Assembly (NCBI GenBank): GCA_902766325.1
Contig: CACXDF010000043.1
Span: forward strand, 1-5,525
Reading direction: 5' to 3'
Length of the DNA stretch: 5,525 bases
Source of the DNA: an uncultured Eubacteriales bacterium
Lineage (GTDB): Bacteria > Bacillota > Clostridia > Christensenellales > DTU072
Within the stretch, counting starts at the first letter, position 1. Each line of letters starts with the position of its first letter. The translations under genes were made by a program, and so were the position numbers. This document shows positions 1-5,524 of this stretch, piece by piece. The notes under the pieces are model-generated. The model made no database searches, had not been told where the DNA came from, and saw nothing but the letters and a program-made list of their open reading frames with translations.

Positions 1-1
1 A

Positions 2-1651
2 AAGAAGACCCTGCCTTTGCTCCTATCGGCGTTCGCCATACTTGCCGTAATGGTTCTTTTGTCCGTTCCGTCAGTCAACGTCGACGCACACGCGCACGAC
101 ATACCCGCTTCCAAATTCGACCCTTCCGAATTTTCGGAGCTGACCTACGGAATCTATTGGTATCAATCGGGAAGCGACGTTCCCGTTGCCGCGGACAAAG
201 CGACCAATTTTGACCCGACGAAACCGACTCTCATTTATGCCCATGGCATGAAAGCGTTGCACGAAGGCTTAGATTGCCGCGAAGGCCTCAGTTTGAAGGA
301 CAATAATTACGAATTTATGGTCAATAAAAAAAATCTTGCAGCGTACAAATATGATGAAGAATTCTATCGGCCCTTGATCGATCAAGGATACAACGTCGGC
401 GTCTTCTTTTGGAATCAGCTTGCGGACTGTGCCTTTACGGAAGAGTACAAGTTTTGGGTGACGACGTACGGCGTGCAGTATTCTTATTCGGATGAAAGCG
501 GATATCACTATACAAGTAAATTCGACGATCGAAATCCGAAACATACGGTGACCTATCTGTACCGCGATTGCCTTATAGATGCGCTTGGAAAAGACTTTTC
601 CGGTCATCTACAACTCGTCGGGCACTCTATGGGCGGACAACTTACGCTCGCCGTCAGCCAGGCTCTTTGCGCGGCATACGACCGCGGCGAGATCAGCTCT
701 GATTATTTACCCGATCGCGTTACCTTACTCGATCCTTATCTCGGCTCGCGTCTTTGCTCGGGCACGGTAGACACCACGGGAGAAGTCGTAAGTAAAAAAC
801 CGGCCGCTCTCCTTGCCGCCGAAGCCGCCGCCAACGTCGCAGCCCACGGCATCCCGATCGAAGCCTACGGCGCAAACCATGAAATGGTTTACCGTTATTA
901 TACCTCTCCGCTTTCCTTTGTTTCCGGCCCTCTCCTTTCGGAAGACGAATCTTCCAAGATCACGAAACTCTTTACCGACAACATCACTTGGGTCTATCTC
1001 CAAGCCATGTTTAATCTTTATAACGCTTTTACTCCCACTCATACCATGGCGGTAGATTACTACTTTACGACTATGTATATGAATCCGACAACGGATAACG
1101 GCGACGTAGAAGTACCCTCTTTTAAAGCAAGCGACGAGCACATACACGCGTTAAAAGGCGTCGCCTTCGCTCAAAGAACAAATCCTTCGATCAGCGGAGC
1201 CAACCCGATCTATCAAAACGACAGTCTGTTCGTTCGAGTCGATCCGGTCACTTACGAAGAGATCCCCGCAACGGCGCTGCCGAAAAGCATTTCCGGAACG
1301 ATAACCGAAACCGAAAAACGCCTCGACGTAAAGCTCTTTCTCGACGACGAAGAAGTGGCCTCGGTAAAATCGCTGAAAGGTAAATTCTTCTTTACCGACC
1401 TTGAACGCGGCGACTATTCCATCGTCGTATACGACGGAGGCGCGAGAGTATGCGAACCTGTCGAAGTGACCGTTGATTCCGACGATATCACCACCGTCAA
1501 AGAAGAGATCAAAATCGTTGCCGTCAAAGAAAAGGAATCGCCGCTGAACATCATTAAAGACATTAAGATCCTCGCCGTATGTATCAGCGCCGCCATCATC
1601 GTACTGATTTGCCTTTTGGTCGCGTTGAAGAGGAAAAACGCACGAATATAA
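2..1651 (+). CDS. Membrane-anchored extracellular lipase-like alpha/beta hydrolase (5' end cut by window edge)
   Basis: A probable secreted esterase or lipase tethered to the outer face of the cytoplasmic membrane. The frame is open from base 2 and reads KKTLPLLLSAFAILAV, the basic and hydrophobic parts of a signal peptide, so the true start is just off the left edge. An in-frame TTG at 17 would cut the signal and is unlikely. Counting that TTG as residue 1, the signal ends near DAHA (23-26). An oxyanion-type AHG lies at 75-77, the nucleophile elbow GHSMGG at 202-207 (Ser204), a probable acid in TLLDP (Asp239) and a probable base in THTMAVDYY (His342). The order and spacing resemble pancreatic-type lipases. 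Residues about 423-485 look like a small beta-sandwich (GKFFFTDLERGDYSIVV) of the carboxypeptidase-regulatory or Cna-B type. A TM helix follows at about 516-536, with a short basic tail KRKNARI. There is no LPXTG motif. The substrate is unknown; esterase, phospholipase or polyester hydrolase are all possible. The stop is 1 bp before thiN. Confidence 0.8.
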   Translation, partial: KKTLPLLLSAFAILAVMVLLSVPSVNVDAHAHDIPASKFDPSEFSELTYGIYWYQSGSDVPVAADKATNFDPTKPTLIYAHGMKALHEGLDCREGLSLKDNNYEFMVNKKNLAAYKYDEEFYRPLIDQGYNVGVFFWNQLADCAFTEEYKFWVTTYGVQYSYSDESGYHYTSKFDDRNPKHTVTYLYRDCLIDALGKDFSGHLQLVGHSMGGQLTLAVSQALCAAYDRGEISSDYLPDRVTLLDPYLGSRLCSGTVDTTGEVVSKKPAALLAAEAAANVAAHGIPIEAYGANHEMVYRYYTSPLSFVSGPLLSEDESSKITKLFTDNITWVYLQAMFNLYNAFTPTHTMAVDYYFTTMYMNPTTDNGDVEVPSFKASDEHIHALKGVAFAQRTNPSISGANPIYQNDSLFVRVDPVTYEEIPATALPKSISGTITETEKRLDVKLFLDDEEVASVKSLKGKFFFTDLERGDYSIVVYDGGARVCEPVEVTVDSDDITTVKEEIKIVAVKEKESPLNIIKDIKILAVCISAAIIVLICLLVALKRKNARI

Positions 1652-1652
1652 A

Positions 1653-2249
1653 ATGCATAACGTCGCAATCGTTCTGAATTCTCCGGCCGCTTTACCGGAA
1701 ATAGAAGAAAAAGAATTGATATGCGCCGACGGCGGTTATTCCCGGGTCGTCGGCGCTGAAAAAAATATCGTTATCATCGGAGACCTGGACAGTTTGGGCT
1801 ACGCTCCGAAAGGCGTTCCCATCGTTACCTGTCCCGTTGATAAAGATTATACGGACGGCGAAAGAGCCATTCGTTACGCGGCCGAAAAAGGATACGAAAA
1901 AGTTGTTCTTTACGGCGCGGACGGCGGCAGAATGGATATGCAACTATCCAATCTGTATCTCCTGAAAATCGCTTATGATCTTTCTCTACACGCGGAGATC
2001 AACGGTCCGAAAGAACGCGTGTTCTATACCGAAACGGACTTCTCGTATAAAAGTCCGATCGGCAAAAGAGTCTCCGTCCTTCCGCTCGGAGATCAAGCGA
2101 CCTTTCTTTCTTCCGACGGTCTGCACTATCCTCTCGACGGATTGACTCTGACAAGCGGAGATACGATCGGGCTCTCTAACAAAACAGTCAAGGACGAATT
2201 TCGGTTCCGTCTGAAATCGGGCGGCGTACTCGTTTTCGTCGAAAAATAA
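1653..2249 (+). CDS. thiN: Thiamine pyrophosphokinase
   Basis: Cytosolic enzyme that moves a pyrophosphate group from ATP to thiamine, giving the cofactor thiamine diphosphate. At 198 residues it is close to the family's usual size of about 210. The catalytic domain shows CADGG (24-28), GDLDS (43-47), the acidic block DKDYTDGE (63-70) and GADGGRMD (88-95), followed by LSN (98-100). The C-terminal thiamine-binding beta domain carries GLSNK (173-177) and ends in GGVLVFVEK. One departure is Met96 where bacterial members such as B. subtilis ThiN have His after the GGRxD motif; animal enzymes have Gln there, so this need not cost activity. The ATG starts 1 bp after the upstream stop. The nearest purine-rich block, AGAGG at 1629-1633, is about 19 nt away and too far for a standard Shine-Dalgarno site, so translation is probably coupled to the lipase gene. 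In many Firmicutes thiN sits near rsgA and rpe; here its neighbour is a biotin transporter gene. Confidence 0.93.
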   Translation: MHNVAIVLNSPAALPEIEEKELICADGGYSRVVGAEKNIVIIGDLDSLGYAPKGVPIVTCPVDKDYTDGERAIRYAAEKGYEKVVLYGADGGRMDMQLSNLYLLKIAYDLSLHAEINGPKERVFYTETDFSYKSPIGKRVSVLPLGDQATFLSSDGLHYPLDGLTLTSGDTIGLSNKTVKDEFRFRLKSGGVLVFVEK

Positions 2250-2253
2250 AACT

Positions 2254-2258
2254 CGGGG
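2254..2258 (+). promoter_or_regulatory. Shine-Dalgarno-like site for the ATG at 2265
   Basis: CGGGG lies 6 nt before the ATG at 2265, a normal spacing in the thiN-bioY gap. It matters because it favours 2265 as the natural bioY start. No comparable purine-rich site precedes the in-frame GTG at 2330. Confidence 0.4.
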
Positions 2259-2264
2259 CAAAAA

Positions 2265-2329
2265 ATGCACACCTTAAAAAAATACCTACCAAAGCCATTG
2301 CGTTCGTTTCCGTTTGCGTCGCGCTGAAC
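2265..2329 (+). other. Frame-displaced 5' end of bioY (A7 run, possible -1 slip site or indel)
   Basis: The ATG at 2265 opens a 20-codon frame, MHTLKKYLPK..., that stops at TGA 2325-2327. The frame used by bioY is open across the same bases and reads KKIPTKAIAFVSVCVALNV, which fits the missing basic N-terminus and first membrane helix of BioY. It has no ATG, GTG or TTG before 2330. The frames part at TTA AAA AAA T, where A's fill 2276-2282. One extra A gives MHTLKK-IPTKAIAF without interruption. In the zero frame the same bases form A AAA AAA, a classic -1 slippery heptamer, and a -1 slip enters the bioY frame exactly. What is seen is the break; whether it is a sequencing error, a real mutation, a phase-variable tract or programmed recoding is open. 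Confidence 0.7.
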
Positions 2330-2815
2330 GTGATCTGCGCGTGGATCACCGTTCCCTACTTCGCCGTTCCTTTTACTTTATCGACGTTCGGCATCTTTTT
2401 TTCGCTGTACTTTTTGGGCGCGAAAAAAGGAACGTTCGCCATTCTTATTTATATCCTTTTAGGACTTATCGGCGTACCGGTCTTTTCCGGTTTTAAGAGC
2501 GGCGTACCGGCGCTTGCAGGCGCAACGGGCGGGTATATTCTCGGTTTTCTCGCTTCGGGACTCGTTTATTTGTTTTTCGATCGCAAAAACAAGATCTTAC
2601 GTATCGTCGGACTTTTTATCGGTTTACTTATTTGTTATGCGGCAGGCACGGCATGGTTCGTTTTCGTATACGGCAGAGGCGGTAATCCTATCTCCTTTTA
2701 TACGGCTCTGACCATGTGCGTATTTCCGTTCGTCCTCGTCGATATCGCCAAAATATCCTTGGCCGTCATCGTCTCCGATCTTTTGAAAAAACATCACGCT
2801 TTTCTGCAATTATGA
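2330..2815 (+). CDS. bioY: Biotin transporter substrate-binding subunit BioY (ECF S-component)
   Basis: Integral membrane protein that captures biotin as the S-component of an energy-coupling-factor transporter. The 161 residues from GTG 2330 are strongly hydrophobic, with about five visible helices. They carry BioY hallmarks: VPFTLSTFGIF near the start, FLGAKKGTFAILIYILLGLIGVPVFSG, and GATGGYILGF (64-73), matching the family's GPTGGYLIGF. The last helix region, FPFVLVDIAKISLAVIV (132-148), matches the conserved PF..D..K block. The GTG is the first legal start in this frame, but it cuts into the first helix and lacks a Shine-Dalgarno site. The real protein probably starts at ATG 2265 and would be about 183 residues, typical for BioY, if the frames were joined. 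No bioM or bioN is present, so it would rely on a shared ECF module or act alone. The stop overlaps the next gene as ATGA. I see no BirA-like operator in the gap before it. Confidence 0.88.
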   Translation: MICAWITVPYFAVPFTLSTFGIFFSLYFLGAKKGTFAILIYILLGLIGVPVFSGFKSGVPALAGATGGYILGFLASGLVYLFFDRKNKILRIVGLFIGLLICYAAGTAWFVFVYGRGGNPISFYTALTMCVFPFVLVDIAKISLAVIVSDLLKKHHAFLQL

Positions 2816-3267
2816 AAAAAATAGTCTTTGTCTGTTTAGGTAACATTTGTCGCTCTCCGATGGCCGAATTCGTTTTTAAACACCTTGCGCGCAAAGCGGG
2901 TATCGTTAACGAATACGTTATAGAGTCCCGTGCTACGATCGATGAAGAAGAAGGAAATCCCGTCTATCCCCCGGCCGCCGCGGAACTGAGAAAGCACGGC
3001 ATCGGCTGCGACGGAAAGCACGCACACTGCTTGGAAAAAAGCGACTATGATAAGTACGATCTTATCGTTTGTATGGAAAATATGAACGTTCGCGGCGTCC
3101 TCGATATCGTCGGCGGCGATCCCGATCATAAGATCGTGCGCCTTTTGGACTATACCGATGAAAAAGGCGATATCGCCGATCCGTATTTTACGCGCGACTT
3201 CGCGCTGTCCTACCGTCAGATAGAAAAAGGCTGCAAGGCGCTCCTTGCAGCACTTCAGGTCGAATAG
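2812..3267 (+). CDS. Low-molecular-weight protein tyrosine phosphatase
   Basis: Cytosolic phosphatase that removes phosphate from protein phosphotyrosine, or phosphoarginine in YwlE-like members. The 151-residue length is normal for the family. The P-loop CLGNICRS sits at the N-terminus (Cys8 nucleophile, Arg14 phosphate-binding), and the general-acid motif ADPY lies near the C-terminus (Asp123). The start is ATG 2812, which overlaps the bioY stop as ATGA and gives the family-typical MKKIVFVCLGN; the frame is open further upstream but that stretch is bioY coding DNA. No Shine-Dalgarno site is visible, so translational reinitiation after bioY is likely. The residue after the invariant P-loop Asn is Ile, as in many tyrosine-specific members; YwlE-type arginine phosphatases carry Thr there, so tyrosine specificity is somewhat favoured. 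There is no tyrosine kinase or capsule gene in view. Its last codons also encode, on the other strand, a terminator-like hairpin. Confidence 0.93.
   Translation: MKKIVFVCLGNICRSPMAEFVFKHLARKAGIVNEYVIESRATIDEEEGNPVYPPAAAELRKHGIGCDGKHAHCLEKSDYDKYDLIVCMENMNVRGVLDIVGGDPDHKIVRLLDYTDEKGDIADPYFTRDFALSYRQIEKGCKALLAALQVE
3224..3251 (-). terminator. Intrinsic terminator of the sensor diguanylate cyclase, inside the phosphatase 3' end
   Basis: GCTGCAAGG (3230-3238) and CCTTGCAGC (3243-3251) form a perfect 9-bp stem with a 4-nt loop. Read on the minus strand, the stem is followed after one C by TTTTT (3228-3224) and then CTATCTG. It begins 35 nt past the cyclase stop codon. On the plus strand the nearest T run (3268-3272) is 16 nt after the stem, too far for a standard terminator, so the minus strand is the better reading. 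Confidence 0.7.
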
Positions 3268-3285
3268 TTTTTATCCCGATAAACA

Positions 3286-4686
3286 TTAATCCGATACGCC
3301 GTTTTCCGCTTTGCGATACTTTCTGCTCTTTTGCGAATAGTATTTTTCTTTATTGCGATACATCGCCTCGTCCGCGCGCTTAAAGACAACTCTGAATTCT
3401 TTATCGGATAAAGGATCGAATATATCGTAACCGCATGAAAAAGAAAGCGCCGTTTTATATTCTCGATCCGTCTTATTGAATTCTTGCACTTTTTCGTCAA
3501 GAACGGCGATCAACTCTTTGATTTCCTCTTGTTTATCCGTTTCGAGTACGGCGACAAACTCGTCTCCGCCGATACGGAACACTTGTTTCTTATCGAAAAC
3601 CTGTTGAATAACGAACGCCGCGTCGGTAAGGATCATATCTCCGCATTCGTGACCGTAGTTATCATTGATCACTTTAAGCCCGTTGATATCGAACAGCACG
3701 ACCGAAAAAACGGCGGAACCGTCCTTTATCCTTTTGTTCAACGCGTCAACGGTCTCCATATACGCCGTCTTATTGCCCACGCCCGTCATAGTATCGGTAT
3801 ACGCCTGCGCATGGACGTGCTCGATATATTTTCTTAATTCGCTCCGCATAGAACTGACTTTTCTGTCCAACGCTTCGATCGTTTCTCCCGTGGACGGGCC
3901 TTTCGATCCGATCTCCGCTTCTTCCGCCGTTTCGTCCGACGACATCCTGATCTCCTCCGTCAGACTTTCGAGATCGGTCGCAAGAGACGTCGTCTCCTGA
4001 TAGAGAACTTTAAGCCGTTTGCGGACTTTGACGGTGATAAGAAAGACGATCAAACCTCCGATCAGAAGCGAAAAAGCGCTCAAAACCATATACGACACGT
4101 TACTGTAATAAATTTGCTTGTCGTACCAATCCGCGCTGTAATCCACGCCTATCACTCCGACGATGTTATGATCGACGTCATAAACCGGACTGAACGCGCT
4201 GTAAAAGCGTCCCCATCTGTCTTCGCTGGCCTCTTTATCGACCGAAGGCATACCGTCCTCGTAGGCATTGTGCAAAGCGTCCGTGTAGACGACTTCTTCA
4301 TGAAACAGTTCGCTCTGCGATTCTGTATCGGGATCAACGACGAAAATATAATCGCCACCTATCTCTCTGATGGCATAAATATAAACGACCTCGTTGATCG
4401 TTTGATAATTGCTGAGACAGTTATTAACGCTTGTATAATTTTCGGAATTGTTAAGAAAATCTTCTTCGGTAATGGAATCGAAAACGTTTCCGTCAACGGA
4501 CGCCGCGGCGACTTCGGCTATGTCGATCATCCTCACGTGCATTTGCGACAACATCGATTCTTGCGTCGTTTGCATGATGATCACGCCGAGACCGACGTTA
4601 GCGCCGAGTAAAAGCGTGCATACGATAATAATAAACCATCGTGACGTCAGGGTGAACTTCTTCTTGCGATTTTCCGTTATCGTCAT
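3286..4686 (-). CDS. Membrane diguanylate cyclase with extracytoplasmic Cache-like sensor
   Basis: Probable receptor that makes cyclic di-GMP from two GTP in response to an outside signal. Of 466 residues, TM1 spans about 17-39, an outer domain 40-196, TM2 about 197-219, a linker 220-295 and a GGDEF domain about 296-450. The outer domain has the PDC/Cache look: VVYIYAIREIGGDYIFVVDPD (100-120) and a closing SAFSPVYDVDHNIVGVIGVDY (163-183). In the GGDEF domain, TDTMTGVGNKTAY (297-309), metal-site Asp333 in LFDINGLKVINDNYGH, the signature GGDEF (373-377), SFSCGY (415-420) and ADEAMYRNK (438-446) are all intact, so it should be active. The RxxD inhibitory site is absent; FDKK stands there, so classic product inhibition through it is not expected. 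The linker is helical and coiled-coil-like with an acidic, Gly/Ser-rich break (249-267). The ligand is unknown. GGAA, 10 nt before the ATG, is a plausible Shine-Dalgarno site. The gene converges on the phosphatase with an 18-bp gap. Confidence 0.92.
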   Translation of the reverse strand: MTITENRKKKFTLTSRWFIIIVCTLLLGANVGLGVIIMQTTQESMLSQMHVRMIDIAEVAAASVDGNVFDSITEEDFLNNSENYTSVNNCLSNYQTINEVVYIYAIREIGGDYIFVVDPDTESQSELFHEEVVYTDALHNAYEDGMPSVDKEASEDRWGRFYSAFSPVYDVDHNIVGVIGVDYSADWYDKQIYYSNVSYMVLSAFSLLIGGLIVFLITVKVRKRLKVLYQETTSLATDLESLTEEIRMSSDETAEEAEIGSKGPSTGETIEALDRKVSSMRSELRKYIEHVHAQAYTDTMTGVGNKTAYMETVDALNKRIKDGSAVFSVVLFDINGLKVINDNYGHECGDMILTDAAFVIQQVFDKKQVFRIGGDEFVAVLETDKQEEIKELIAVLDEKVQEFNKTDREYKTALSFSCGYDIFDPLSDKEFRVVFKRADEAMYRNKEKYYSQKSRKYRKAENGVSD

Positions 4687-4708
4687 TGTGTCATCGTTCC
4701 GTTTTCTT

Positions 4709-4779
4709 TTTTATTATATTGCCATTGTAACATGCACGGTGATAAATGGCAAACTTTTTTCTATACGTTTTATTATATT
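4709..4779. repeat. 12-bp direct repeat and inner 6-bp dyad in the promoter region
   Basis: TTTTATTATATT occurs at 4709-4720 and again at 4768-4779. Between the copies, GCCATT (4721-4726) and AATGGC (4745-4750) form an inverted repeat whose arms overlap the -10 and -35 boxes. Each long copy carries a minus-strand TATAAT. Low base complexity raises the chance of coincidence for the direct repeat. Confidence 0.5.
4724..4752 (-). promoter_or_regulatory. Sigma-70/SigA-type promoter for the sensor diguanylate cyclase
   Basis: On the minus strand, TTGCCA (-35, 4752-4747) and TACAAT (-10, 4729-4724) are separated by exactly 17 bp, and TG one base before the -10 makes an extended -10. Transcription would start near 4717, giving a leader of about 30 nt. 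Two perfect TATAAT boxes on the same strand (4718-4713 and 4777-4772) have no good -35 partner and could be weaker or secondary starts. Confidence 0.72.
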
Positions 4780-4820
4780 TATCGACAAAACGGAACTTTA
4801 TACGAAAATAACGACATAAT

Positions 4821-4840
4821 CGGCCGATACTTATCGGCCG
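4821..4840 (-). terminator. GC-rich hairpin after the distal diguanylate cyclase (terminator or operator)
   Basis: CGGCCGATA (4821-4829) and TATCGGCCG (4832-4840) are perfect 9-bp inverted arms around 2 bases, folding as an 8-bp stem with a 4-nt loop. It starts 18 bp past the stop of the minus-strand cyclase. On that strand the following bases are only moderately T-rich (ATTATGTCGTTATTTTCG), so termination is likely but not textbook. The dyad would also suit a dimeric DNA-binding protein. Confidence 0.5.
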
Positions 4841-4858
4841 AAAACAACGAAAAACCTA

Positions 4859-5524
4859 TTATTTATGCGTGGCATGAAAAGCGCGCTTATTCCGGTACAT
4901 CAGTTCGTCCGCTTCTTTAATGTACGCGTCTACCGTTTTTTGCGGATCGACGCAACGCACGAACCCGCATGAAAAGGTAAGGTCGTACGGCTTATCCACC
5001 TGCTTGCACATTTCCGAAAAACGATCGCGTATCTCTTGCAAAAGCACTTCCGGGTCGTCCCCCGTTTCCCTTTGCGGACGCCAGGCAAGAACGAATTCGT
5101 CTCCGCCGTAGCGAGACGCAAACCCGGACTTGGCCGAAACGACCTTTTTTAATACGGAAGAAAACAAAATCAAAACGGCGTCCCCTTCCGCATGACCGTA
5201 GGTGTCGTTGATCTCTTTAAAAGAATTGATATCGATAACGAAAAGATACATCGGAAACGACTCCGAAATATTTTCGATTTGACTGCTGAGGTACTCTTCC
5301 GTCTTTCTGCGGTTGTTCATCTGCGTCAAAGCGTCGGTATAGACGTTCGACTGTAAGAGCCCGATATACAAAAACATGATAACGGAATAGATTGCGATAG
5401 GAATAATAGTGATACGCTCGAAGTATTCGTCGAGTAACACCCACAAAACGAGAAATACGACCGCACCGCATACGGATAGCGCGTCCTTTCGGGCAAAATG
5501 CGTACGCACCTTGATCGCTTTTGC
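4859..5524 (-). CDS. Membrane-bound GGDEF diguanylate cyclase (N-terminus cut by window edge)
   Basis: Probable cyclic di-GMP synthase. The frame stays open to the right edge with no stop or ATG. The first legal start in view is GTG 5509, preceded by AKAIK in frame, so the real start and perhaps more membrane helices lie outside. Counting from that GTG, TM helices span about 10-27 and 34-53, and the GGDEF domain about 56-212. It shows YTDALTQMNNRRKTEEYL (57-74), Asp93 in VIDINSFKEINDTYGH, an intact GGDEF (135-139), TFSCGF (178-183) and EADELMYRNK (199-208). The RxxD inhibitory position reads AKSG, so that site is missing. No sensor domain is visible; a multi-helix membrane sensor upstream would fit. 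It ends 172 bp before the start of the sensor cyclase, shares the MYRNK tail motif and may be a diverged paralogue. A GC-rich hairpin follows the stop. Confidence 0.88.
   Translation of the reverse strand, partial: AKAIKVRTHFARKDALSVCGAVVFLVLWVLLDEYFERITIIPIAIYSVIMFLYIGLLQSNVYTDALTQMNNRRKTEEYLSSQIENISESFPMYLFVIDINSFKEINDTYGHAEGDAVLILFSSVLKKVVSAKSGFASRYGGDEFVLAWRPQRETGDDPEVLLQEIRDRFSEMCKQVDKPYDLTFSCGFVRCVDPQKTVDAYIKEADELMYRNKRAFHATHK

Larger units (their letters stand above)
4696..4796. repeat. 10-bp inverted repeat framing the cyclase promoter
   Basis: GTTCCGTTTT (4696-4705) and AAAACGGAAC (4787-4796) are perfect inverted copies enclosing 81 bp that holds the whole predicted promoter. The match does not extend past 10 bp on either side. 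It could be a pair of regulator half-sites, an invertible-switch boundary or chance; no recombinase gene is in view. Confidence 0.5.

Noticed and set aside
17..19. TTG as the start of the lipase gene
   Set aside because: The frame continues upstream as KKTLP, giving a better signal peptide with basic residues before the hydrophobic core, so the start is outside the window.
725..1147. 140-codon minus-strand open frame inside the lipase gene
   Set aside because: It is a shadow frame with skewed, Arg- and Gly-rich composition and no recognisable motif; the plus-strand protein is clear.
2250..2264. BirA operator or riboswitch before bioY
   Set aside because: The gap is only 15 bp and has no BirA-like dyad; regulation must come from the operon promoter outside the window.
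2716..2811. Upstream extension of the phosphatase frame
   Set aside because: These bases encode the C-terminus of BioY in another frame, and the family-typical MKKIVFVCLGN start is at 2812.
3270..3340. Plus-strand terminator for the four-gene operon
   Set aside because: TTTATC/GATAAA (3270-3283) has a 2-nt loop and no T-tract, and ATACT/AGTAT further on has short arms with a long loop; neither is convincing.
4114..4611. 165-codon plus-strand open frame opposite the sensor cyclase
   Set aside because: It mirrors the coding frame of the minus-strand gene and shows no domain, signal or ribosome site.
4687..4858. c-di-GMP (GEMM) riboswitch upstream of the cyclase
   Set aside because: I found no GEMM core sequence, and the predicted leader of about 30 nt is too short to hold one.
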